From the IMG/VR virus record IMGVR_UViG_3300048007_000381, positions 1 through 40,718 of that record: a DNA stretch of 40,718 bases. One strand, given 5' to 3'. Source of the stretch: a virus. Under the pieces are notes generated by a model. That model was not told the origin of the DNA. It did no database searches and saw nothing but the letters and a program-made list of their open reading frames with translations. Positions 35,054-40,718 of the stretch are shown piece by piece (the stretch's first letter is position 1; each line of letters begins with the position of its first letter). The position numbers and the translations under genes are program-made.

Positions 35054-35199
35054 TAGCGTTCTATTTGAAATGCAACATCAAAAAACGGCAGATAGAACAC
35101 GTGCGACGTCATATCTTCTGCGTGGTAAGTTCGGGCGCCTATTAAGACACCCGGATAAAAACCTATTGAGATAGCCCAACCTTTACTCTTTTCGCTCAT
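35053..35199 (-). CDS. 48-residue hypothetical protein before nrdB
   Basis: A 48-residue ORF that starts at the ATG at 35199 and ends exactly at the TAATG overlap with nrdB. The sequence has a beta-rich pattern with SIGFYPGVLIGARTY in its first half and VFYLPFFDVAFQIE at its end. Both the overlap and the coherent sequence support a real gene. The function is unknown. Small proteins of this kind commonly sit next to metabolic genes in phages of this type (general knowledge, not checked). Confidence 0.6.
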   Translation of the reverse strand: MSEKSKGWAISIGFYPGVLIGARTYHAEDMTSHVFYLPFFDVAFQIER

Positions 35200-35350
35200 A
35201 TTTGTTTATTTGTTCTATTAGTTCTTTATAAATTACTCTGCCGCGTACATCCCACGACCACTTAATCCATTTTTCTATCTTTCGCTCTGCGTACTTTTTC
35301 CTGGCGACTGCTTTTGTTTCTCCAGGATCAGTTGAATTGTCTCGTCGCAT
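35183..35350 (-). CDS. 55-residue hypothetical protein overlapping the nuclease end
   Basis: A 55-residue ORF from the ATG at 35350 to the TAA at 35183. It lies in another frame of the last 76 bases of the endonuclease gene, runs through the 75-base gap and ends 17 bases inside the next tiny gene. The content is plausible protein: charged N-terminus, WIKWSWDVRGRVIYKELIEQ in the centre and a polar end. It fills an otherwise empty gap, so I favour a real gene, but the long overlap leaves doubt. Confidence 0.5.
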   Translation of the reverse strand: MRRDNSTDPGETKAVARKKYAERKIEKWIKWSWDVRGRVIYKELIEQINKYERKE

Positions 35351-35757
35351 TCTTTCTGATTTTGTGGTTTATACAATGTGAACGGCTCTAGTTTGTTTTC
35401 AGCTATATGCTTTTTGAACAGCTTCCAGCGCATTGGGAATGATTCGTTAGCTCGTCCTTTAGTCTCAATGATAAAGTGCTTGCCTACGAAATCGGGGGTG
35501 TACTTAATGTTGAGGATTTTCTTATTTCCTCTATTAGTAAATTCGCCCTTACCGTTCCCCGTGCGCTCGTAACTTTCAAATGGGAAATCAAATGCTTGTT
35601 GCAATTCGAATGTTTCTCCTTCATATAATGCTGCTATTTTAGCTTTTCGTAAAGCCATGTACATATACTTTTCAAGCCCTGAGGCAAAGTTGATACCGTC
35701 ATACGATACCTTCTTTGCTCTCACTGGTCCTTTCTTTCTACTATATTTCTTTTTCAT
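35275..35757 (-). CDS. T7 endonuclease I-like Holliday junction resolvase
   Basis: A 160-residue PD-(D/E)XK nuclease resembling T7 gp3 (149 residues), which resolves branched DNA and degrades host DNA. The likely catalytic set is Glu29 in SGLEKYMY, Asp89 in YTPDF, Glu98 and Lys100 in IIETKG, spaced like the E...D...ExK set of T7 endonuclease I. I chose the ATG at 35757 rather than the in-frame upstream codon at 35865. It begins MKKKYSRKK, lies next to the preceding stop, and the upstream extension would overlap the previous gene by about 100 bases. The basic N-terminus suits DNA binding. Confidence 0.8.
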   Translation of the reverse strand: MKKKYSRKKGPVRAKKVSYDGINFASGLEKYMYMALRKAKIAALYEGETFELQQAFDFPFESYERTGNGKGEFTNRGNKKILNIKYTPDFVGKHFIIETKGRANESFPMRWKLFKKHIAENKLEPFTLYKPQNQKECDETIQLILEKQKQSPGKSTQSER

Positions 35758-35758
35758 A

Positions 35759-36004
35759 TTACTCCTCGGAGCTCTGTGCTTCATATGTTTCTTTGGCTTT
35801 TTGTAAATACAAGACTGCATCCATGAGTTCTTCTTGTAAGTGATTAAGCCAAGCAAGCATTTCACTAGGATCGTCTTGCAACGTTACGCCGTACTTTTCA
35901 AAGCCGACATTTGATCGACCCACAAACTTTTGGCATACACGGCGTACAACTGGGTCACGGAATTGCATTGGCACGATAGTATCGTGTGATTTTATTGGAT
36001 TCAT
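35759..36004 (-). CDS. Small MazG-like / phage conserved protein
   Basis: An 81-residue helical protein with VGFEKYGVTL followed by WLNHLQEELMDAVLYLQK, a pattern with an EExxDA helix that resembles the metal-binding helices of all-alpha NTP pyrophosphatases, although too short for a full MazG fold. It follows the MazG fusion gene with an ATGA overlap, so the two are co-translated and may act together. Without a second ExxE helix, catalysis on its own is doubtful. It could be a regulatory or dimer partner. Confidence 0.5.
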   Translation of the reverse strand: MNPIKSHDTIVPMQFRDPVVRRVCQKFVGRSNVGFEKYGVTLQDDPSEMLAWLNHLQEELMDAVLYLQKAKETYEAQSSEE

Positions 36005-36837
36005 AGTGTGCTGGTTTTAGATTGTAAGTAGTCAGAGAATGCATTGTTACTTGGCATTGTTTGTTTTACAAACGAGCCGTTGACCATAGAACCACGTCTA
36101 TTAGAGATCTCATCGTAAGCAGACTCAATGCAATCTTCAATACGGACGCCTCCAAGGTGGGCAAGGTTGGTGAGAACAACAACGCAATCACCAATAGCAT
36201 CAATAAACTCCTCGTTATCATCCCTAAGTACAGCTTGAGCAAGCTCTCCTGCTTCTTCATATAATTTAATTAATTGTGTCTTTGTATCGCCTTTAGCGTA
36301 TATACCCCGATCATCTGCCCATCTGCGGATATCGCCAAATATAGTTTCACCAAAGTCTTCTTTTGAATGCACGACACTATTGTGGCGAGTTTTGTCAAAT
36401 TCAAACATAGCCTTGTTGTAAATGTAACAACGCTCATTGTTGAAGCGTGATGTTAGTGCATTGTCAACAATCCACTTTACTAACGGCTTGTCTATTGTAA
36501 CGCGATGTCCGTGCGGTGTTACCCAACTTAAACCTATGTTGTCCATAAGACGACCTTTTAGTTTGTTTAATGGTACAGGGAATGTTGTTGTTTGATCGGT
36601 AATGTTTACTCTCATTTGTTTTGGTTTAAAAAGGTTTTTGTATAATTCAGTGTCAACTCTATAGCCGTAAGACTTTTGAAGTTCTATCTCCAACTGTGAT
36701 ATCTCGTCGATATCTTCACCCGTAAATAGAACTTCGTATTCGTCTGGAGCGTAGCCTTGCTGCTCCGTTACTCTCTTATTAAGATTACGTGTTACGCCTA
36801 TTTTTTTACCCGGTATGTGATAAATATAGTATGTCAT
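36001..36837 (-). CDS. GIY-YIG-like domain fused to MazG pyrophosphohydrolase
   Basis: A 278-residue protein with two recognisable parts. Residues 1-60 follow the GIY-YIG plan: YYIYHI, then KIGVTRNLNKRV with Arg17, then a helix ISQLEIELQKSYGYR with candidate catalytic Glu. Residues about 185-245 are a MazG-type all-alpha NTP pyrophosphohydrolase: YEEAGELAQAV and EEFIDAIGDCVVVLTNL, with metal-binding E194, E195, E198, E210 and D213. The central about 100 residues are unassigned. MazG enzymes hydrolyse (d)NTPs and can lower ppGpp in infected hosts; the GIY-YIG part may be a nuclease or may no longer be active. The stop overlaps the next start (ATGA). Confidence 0.7.
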   Translation of the reverse strand: MTYYIYHIPGKKIGVTRNLNKRVTEQQGYAPDEYEVLFTGEDIDEISQLEIELQKSYGYRVDTELYKNLFKPKQMRVNITDQTTTFPVPLNKLKGRLMDNIGLSWVTPHGHRVTIDKPLVKWIVDNALTSRFNNERCYIYNKAMFEFDKTRHNSVVHSKEDFGETIFGDIRRWADDRGIYAKGDTKTQLIKLYEEAGELAQAVLRDDNEEFIDAIGDCVVVLTNLAHLGGVRIEDCIESAYDEISNRRGSMVNGSFVKQTMPSNNAFSDYLQSKTSTL

Positions 36838-36843
36838 TTTGTC

Positions 36844-37668
36844 TTATTTGCCAACCGATAGCGGTGCTGGTATCGCGGGCTTTGGGTTGTAGTTTTTAAT
36901 GGTTATATCGCTGAACTCCGGAATGATCACCTCGTTGTGCATTGTGCTATACATGCCCTTGGCTAGTTCAAGCTCAGGCATATGCGCTGGCTGTACTCTA
37001 GCTAAGTATATTCTAGCTTGCTCTAAGTGATCGTTGTACAAATGGCAGTCGCCAAGTTGTGCAATTAGTTTGCCGGGTTTTAAGTTGTTGCCTTTGGCAA
37101 TCATTTCAAGTAGCAAACCGTACATTGCAATGTCATAAGGCAAGCCTAAGAATACATCAGCGGAACGTTGTTGCCACATTAAATCAAGTTGCCCGTCGTT
37201 TACATACAGCTGAAAGCCATAATGGCACGGTGGTAATACCATATCAGGCATATCCGCGGGGTTCCAAGCGTTAACGATCATACGACGTGATGTTGGGTTG
37301 TTTCTCACATCGTCTAAAACATTAAACAACTGGTCTACGCCGTTAAAGTCTCGCCATTGTTTGCCGTATACAGGCCCTAGGGTCTCATCAGAGCGTCCTG
37401 AGCGATCGTAATCAGCATTCCAGTATGTAACGCCATTATCGCGAAGATATTGCATGTCAGTGCGTCCATTTGCAATCCATAGTAGTTCGTGAATGGCCAT
37501 TTTGTGGTACACACGCTTGTTAGTTAGCAAAGGAAAACCTTCACTCATATCGTGCACAAGCATTCTACCAAACACTGAGCGCGTACCTGTACCTGTGCGG
37601 TCGTCTTTATGTGGCGCAAGTAGCAAGTCCATGATTAGTGACTCATATTGCTTTTCGATGTTTGTCAT
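36844..37668 (-). CDS. thyA: Thymidylate synthase
   Basis: A 274-residue ThyA-type enzyme that makes dTMP from dUMP and methylene-tetrahydrofolate. It shows RTGTGTRS (24-31), the phosphate-binding double Arg (SRRMIVNAW), the catalytic Cys148 in LPPCHYGFQLY, the QRSADVFLGLPYDIA loop and a final NYNPKPAIPAPL-like end. I chose the ATG at 37668 (MTNIEKQYE) because the upstream in-frame start at 37716 would overlap the neighbour by more and add non-family residues. The gene overlaps the 94-residue gene by 26 bases. With NrdAB it provides dTTP for phage DNA. Confidence 0.95.
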   Translation of the reverse strand: MTNIEKQYESLIMDLLLAPHKDDRTGTGTRSVFGRMLVHDMSEGFPLLTNKRVYHKMAIHELLWIANGRTDMQYLRDNGVTYWNADYDRSGRSDETLGPVYGKQWRDFNGVDQLFNVLDDVRNNPTSRRMIVNAWNPADMPDMVLPPCHYGFQLYVNDGQLDLMWQQRSADVFLGLPYDIAMYGLLLEMIAKGNNLKPGKLIAQLGDCHLYNDHLEQARIYLARVQPAHMPELELAKGMYSTMHNEVIIPEFSDITIKNYNPKPAIPAPLSVGK

Positions 37669-37927
37669 AATAGTATTTATAGTATTTGTAAATTTGCGGC
37701 CATAGCTCTTTAGCATGAAACGTTTCAGGGCTACGGCTTAATCTTCCCTGTATTATAATATCAATATAGAAGTATTGAGGGTTTGTTTTAACTTTTTCAG
37801 CGGCTAACGGTCCAATGACTATATTGTTCTTTAAGCACCAGCGCATAGCCTCAAATTCTTCAGGTGTTCTATAATAGTTACCAAAGTCTGTTTTCTTATT
37901 TTTGCTTTTGCCGAATCCACTGCCCAT
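37643..37927 (-). CDS. 94-residue hypothetical protein
   Basis: Function not recognised. Residues 1-15 are basic and Gly/Lys-rich (GSGFGKSKNKKTDFG). After that there is a helix with YRTPEEFEAMRWCLKNN and a Tyr-rich helical end (WPQIYKYYKYYYDKH). It is coupled to the primase-helicase by a TAATG overlap and overlaps thyA at its 3' end, so it belongs to the replication operon. It has no membrane segment or signal peptide. Confidence 0.7.
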   Translation of the reverse strand: MGSGFGKSKNKKTDFGNYYRTPEEFEAMRWCLKNNIVIGPLAAEKVKTNPQYFYIDIIIQGRLSRSPETFHAKELWPQIYKYYKYYYDKHRKAI

Positions 37928-39636
37928 TATTCCCAGGGCATTTTAGCATCGAGCAAGTCTGCTGGGTTATCTATAGACAAATAGTCACCAGAGTCTGGTT
38001 GCCATTTAAAATGCGCCTCTGCACCATTCTCTCCAAGGTTTTGAAACTTAACTTTAAGCACTTTGCATTTAACAGTCTTTGCTTCGTAGTCTCTGTGAAC
38101 GAGTAAGCCGTGGTAAGAAGCGTCGTACCACTCGCCGCCGCCTTTAATATTGTACATAGTTGGTTCCTCAATCTTACCATTTGCATCTTTATACATCTTA
38201 GTAGGGTGAGCAACAACAATAACGAGCACGTCGTACTTCTTAGCAAACGTTTCTATCTTCTGCAAATACTCAAGAGTATATACATTAACATCGCCTGACT
38301 GGTCATTTGATCGTACTTTATTGAACGGGTCAATAACCAAACACTTAATGCCTTTACGCTTTACTAGCTCAGCACCTTTCTTTAATACTGCTTCAAGCGT
38401 GTAGCGTTCCATGTCTATATGGAAGAAGTTAGTATTGCAATGGTCGGCTATTTGGTTCCATCTATCGCTGTATATATCAGCCGCGGTTGGCATTCCACCC
38501 CAGCATTTACGCATTAGCTTATGCGCATGCAAATATGTTGGTTGGTTTTCGGGTGATGCAAATGCCGTTTTCCATTCATAGTTGCGGTTGTAACCAACAA
38601 CCATTCGGTCTACAAAATCCGACTTACCACTGGAAGGTATGCCTGTAACAGTAATAAACTGCCCAGTGTAAGTGCTGAAGATATCATCGAAGTTACTAAG
38701 GCCAATCTGAAAGCCGGGCTTAAAGCCATTGCGAACAAAGTCGGTGATTTCGTCTTCGATATCACGGAAGGTTGTAACGTTTTCAAGCGGAACGGGCTTT
38801 GCATTCGTAATTCTAGATACGAGTTTTTCTGGTCCATGCTTTATTAAATATTCATTAGCGTCCTTACAGTCATCAAACGTAGCTAAAAAACAAACCTCGG
38901 AGCCTAATCTACGAATAAGTTCGGTTTGTAATGCAACTCCCGCTTCGTCTGAGTCAGTAGCAAGTATGATTTTCTCTTTATCTTCAAAGTAATCAATACA
39001 AGCATCTAAGTAATCTAAATTGTTAGTATTAAGTGTAGCGCCGTTAGGTACTGATATTACGTTACTAATACCCGCTTCGTGCAGCGCTAGCACATCCATT
39101 TCTCCTTCTACAAGGATACAATACTCGTAACCTACAATACTATCTATATTGTAGAATACTTTTTCGGCACCCTTATATAATTTAAAGTTCTTTCTCCCAT
39201 CACGATACTTAACGTTAATTAAGTTATCGCCCATGAAATAATTGAACTTTATAACATTCTCGGCTTTACCGGTCTGCGGCATATATTCACTGCCTTCAGT
39301 AACACGTAGCTCGTGTAACGTTTTGCGGGATATACCCCTTGTCTTAAACCACTCTTCTACTTTGCTACCCACCTCTTGAACAACAAAGGCTTCAGGCTTG
39401 ACATATGTCTTTTCCGAAGTACCTTTGCGCTCGTAAGTGTGTAACTGAAATGATTTATCACAGTTATGACAAGTACCGAGACCACGTTCCCAATCGTAAG
39501 AAGCACATTTTTGCTTCTGGTTCTCGGGTTTTCTTGTAGAAGAACACAGAGGACAAGTCCCCTGCGTTTTACCTTCATCAAGACCATGCTGATTGAAGTT
39601 GTCAATCACAAATCCATTGATCTCTACTGTCTGCAT
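37927..39636 (-). CDS. T7-type DNA primase-helicase
   Basis: A 569-residue replication protein with the T7 gp4 plan. The N-terminal zinc-binding region has C28, C31, C56 and C59 (CPLC...CHNC). A TOPRIM primase domain follows, with Glu177 (LVEGEMDVLAL) and D228/D230 (ATDSDEAG). The DnaB-like helicase has Walker A GIPSSGKS (332-339) and Walker B D436 in CLVIDPFNKV. It unwinds DNA and primes the lagging strand, moving with the SSB and a DNA polymerase. It starts at an ATG after an AT-rich leader, and its stop overlaps the next gene's start (TAATG). The DNA polymerase partner is not in this window. Confidence 0.93.
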   Translation of the reverse strand: MQTVEINGFVIDNFNQHGLDEGKTQGTCPLCSSTRKPENQKQKCASYDWERGLGTCHNCDKSFQLHTYERKGTSEKTYVKPEAFVVQEVGSKVEEWFKTRGISRKTLHELRVTEGSEYMPQTGKAENVIKFNYFMGDNLINVKYRDGRKNFKLYKGAEKVFYNIDSIVGYEYCILVEGEMDVLALHEAGISNVISVPNGATLNTNNLDYLDACIDYFEDKEKIILATDSDEAGVALQTELIRRLGSEVCFLATFDDCKDANEYLIKHGPEKLVSRITNAKPVPLENVTTFRDIEDEITDFVRNGFKPGFQIGLSNFDDIFSTYTGQFITVTGIPSSGKSDFVDRMVVGYNRNYEWKTAFASPENQPTYLHAHKLMRKCWGGMPTAADIYSDRWNQIADHCNTNFFHIDMERYTLEAVLKKGAELVKRKGIKCLVIDPFNKVRSNDQSGDVNVYTLEYLQKIETFAKKYDVLVIVVAHPTKMYKDANGKIEEPTMYNIKGGGEWYDASYHGLLVHRDYEAKTVKCKVLKVKFQNLGENGAEAHFKWQPDSGDYLSIDNPADLLDAKMPWE

Positions 39637-39663
39637 TATATTAAATTGCGGATTTAATTAATA

Positions 39664-39732
39664 TTAATCCTCTACTGAGGTTACTTTTCCATCTTTATCG
39701 TACGAGATGTGTACGAAATCTTCTTCGTACAT
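39664..39732 (-). CDS. Possible 22-residue small protein
   Basis: An ORF of 22 codons plus stop starts 4 bases after the SSB-like stop: MYEEDFVHISYDKDGKVTSV, then two acidic residues. The alternating beta-like residues and a strand-turn-strand pattern (HISYDKDGKVTSV) could form a hairpin. It fills the gap between the SSB-like and primase-helicase genes. At this size it could be chance. Confidence 0.35.
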   Translation of the reverse strand: MYEEDFVHISYDKDGKVTSVED

Positions 39733-39736
39733 ATGA

Positions 39737-40057
39737 TTAAAATGGTAGATCATCGACAGGTGCTGCTTGCGGTGGTGGCGGCGGCGCCATTCCTCCTGGT
39801 TGATCGGTTCTGGGTGCAGCGTCTACGTTTTGACCGTTGGACCACACCACCTTTGCATTACCTAAATAAACCTTCGGCATCTTAGCTTCACGTTCTTCTT
39901 TAGACTGCTCAATGATTAACGGTCCTTGATTACCAAACTGGTCAACTTCGTCGTTGAGCGTAATGGTTAGTGGTAAATACTTACCTTTCTTTCCTTCGAT
40001 GATCTTTGATTTGTCGATCATGTTGAGGTTGATACTTGCTTTAATAATTGATGCCAT
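39737..40057 (-). CDS. Single-stranded DNA-binding-like protein
   Basis: A 106-residue protein with a beta-rich N-terminal region (ASIIKASINLNMIDKSK; YLPLTITLNDEVD), a Pro/Gln-rich linker with PPPPPP and an acidic C-terminal tip VDDLPF. The tip closely matches the DDIPF partner-binding tail of bacterial SSB. It is smaller than E. coli SSB (178 residues), so the OB fold must be compact. It precedes the primase-helicase and would coat the lagging-strand template. The SSB assignment rests on the C-terminal tip, the length and the neighbours. Confidence 0.7.
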   Translation of the reverse strand: MASIIKASINLNMIDKSKIIEGKKGKYLPLTITLNDEVDQFGNQGPLIIEQSKEEREAKMPKVYLGNAKVVWSNGQNVDAAPRTDQPGGMAPPPPPQAAPVDDLPF

Positions 40058-40059
40058 AC

Positions 40060-40718
40060 TTATAATGTTTGGTTAATAAAATAGTTTCTTGGTTCAAATT
40101 CTGGGTTGTCATAAAATAACTTGTAAGCCTCAATAGCGCGTTCGACTTTTTCTTTGCCACGTTCAATGAACTGTGGTGAGCAATCGAATATACCTATTTG
40201 ATGCGTTTTCTTATCAATCGCAACGAAGACCATATCGTAACCGAATATCTTTTGGTAGATATACGCTTGGCTGTCGTAGTTGTACTTCGAAGCCGACCAT
40301 CTAAAGTCGTCAAGCTTAGCTGTTGTCTTCAGGTCAACGATTAGTCCGTCGTCACGGTTGATAATATCCGCTTTGCCTTTCCAAGCAATGCCGTCGATTT
40401 CTGTAATACCTGGTAATTCGTATTCGCCATCGATCGGCCGGATCAAGCCGCGACATACATCGTTAGCGAGCACTTTGTCGATCATCACCTCAAGTTGGTC
40501 AACCTCATGCTGCAGCAAACACATTTCGCCGTTAGAGATTTCTTTATACTTTTTAGTGTTTCTCGTCGAAGACTCGATAATCTTGTACTTCTTGAGCTTG
40601 TTTGGTTCGAGGATAGCGGTGTGAAAATAACCGCCAACCAAGAACGCTGGTACTTGTTCTCTCGGTTTGCCAAGAGCTAATGGATCTCGAAGCAACGTGG
40701 AGATGTCACTGTTACTTA
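40060..40718 (-). CDS. RecE/PDDEXK-type exonuclease, N-terminus outside window
   Basis: A nuclease gene cut by the right edge: the reading frame stays open to base 40718 with no ATG in the last 23 bases, so the N-terminus is missing. A TTG at 40695 is an alternative start, but residues before it (SNSDIST) continue the family-like sequence. At least 219 residues are present. It contains GGYFHTAILEP, typical of RecE-like nucleases, and the catalytic block GKADIINRDDGLIVDLKTT, with Asp and Asp-x-Lys of PD-(D/E)XK nucleases. It would resect double-stranded DNA ends for recombination or recycle host DNA. It is the leftmost replication gene seen in transcription order. Confidence 0.75.
   Translation of the reverse strand, partial: SNSDISTLLRDPLALGKPREQVPAFLVGGYFHTAILEPNKLKKYKIIESSTRNTKKYKEISNGEMCLLQHEVDQLEVMIDKVLANDVCRGLIRPIDGEYELPGITEIDGIAWKGKADIINRDDGLIVDLKTTAKLDDFRWSASKYNYDSQAYIYQKIFGYDMVFVAIDKKTHQIGIFDCSPQFIERGKEKVERAIEAYKLFYDNPEFEPRNYFINQTL

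Noticed and set aside
35275-35865. Longer 196-residue form of the endonuclease
   Set aside because: The extension overlaps the 81-residue gene almost completely, while the ATG at 35757 sits at the usual tight join after its stop.
36844-37716. Longer 290-residue thymidylate synthase
   Set aside because: The extra 16 residues at the N-terminus lie in the neighbouring gene and do not resemble ThyA starts.
1-40718. Window as a closed circular genome joined end to end
   Set aside because: Reading the nuclease frame across a joined end gives about nine codons without ATG, GTG or TTG and then a stop, so a clean circular junction is not supported. No terminal repeat was seen.
1-40718. tRNA genes, rRNA genes, CRISPR arrays or insertion sequences
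   Set aside because: No cloverleaf arms or GTTCRA-type T-arms were found outside coding regions, no regularly spaced direct repeats and no transposase. By-eye scanning can miss a divergent tRNA.

Overview
The window is a gene-dense, AT-rich block of a tailed double-stranded DNA phage. It was probably lytic, since no integrase, excisionase or lysogeny repressor is visible. The host was most likely a Gram-negative bacterium of the Bacteroidota/Flavobacteria type. Three things point there: most starts lack a Shine-Dalgarno sequence and sit behind A/T-rich leaders, many genes are joined by TAATG or ATGA overlaps, and two phage proteins carry short signal peptides ending in a Gly-Gln cleavage region as flavobacterial ones do. 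The long N-terminally conserved nozzle/muzzle-type protein, the ring-like proteins beside it and the three proposed internal virion proteins suggest a short-tailed (podovirus-like) virion with a layout resembling crAss-like and P22/T7-type phages. I infer this from gene order and motifs, not from a search.

Positions 89-32323 read rightwards and hold the virion and lysis genes. In order: small leader genes and a possible tandem GroES-like cochaperonin (89-1138); small and large terminase (1083-3568); portal (3573-5999); scaffold-like protein (6032-7201); major capsid protein (7226-8677), followed by a hairpin; a post-capsid protein (8748-9611), followed by a second hairpin; two connector/ring-like proteins (9665-11272); the 1458-residue muzzle/stabilisation protein (11276-15652); and two Ala/Gln- or Lys-rich proteins plus a 2678-residue giant ejection protein with a HELLH metallopeptidase motif (15684-25582). 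A lysis and envelope cluster comes next (25579-27766): M15 peptidase endolysin, a one-helix holin/spanin-like protein, a secreted thioredoxin-fold protein lacking CxxC, and an outer-membrane-barrel-like protein. Small basic proteins, a repeat-rich tail fibre, a second secreted protein and another basic protein complete the arm (27775-32323).

A hairpin at 32330-32357 separates this arm from a leftward arm (40718-32364) for nucleotide metabolism and replication. In transcription order the leftward genes are: a RecE/PDDEXK-type nuclease cut by the window edge, an SSB-like protein ending in DDLPF, a T7-type primase-helicase, a small protein, thymidylate synthase, a GIY-YIG-like/MazG fusion, a small MazG-like protein, a T7 endonuclease I-like resolvase, two tiny genes, and class I ribonucleotide reductase in the order nrdB-nrdA. 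A DNA polymerase is absent and probably lies beyond the right edge.

Together the left-reading arm would convert host nucleotides to dNTPs (NrdAB, ThyA, MazG), copy and process DNA (primase-helicase, SSB, nucleases), and the right-reading arm would build, package and release the virion. No tRNA, rRNA, CRISPR array or insertion sequence was seen. No stretch longer than 300 bases lacks a gene.
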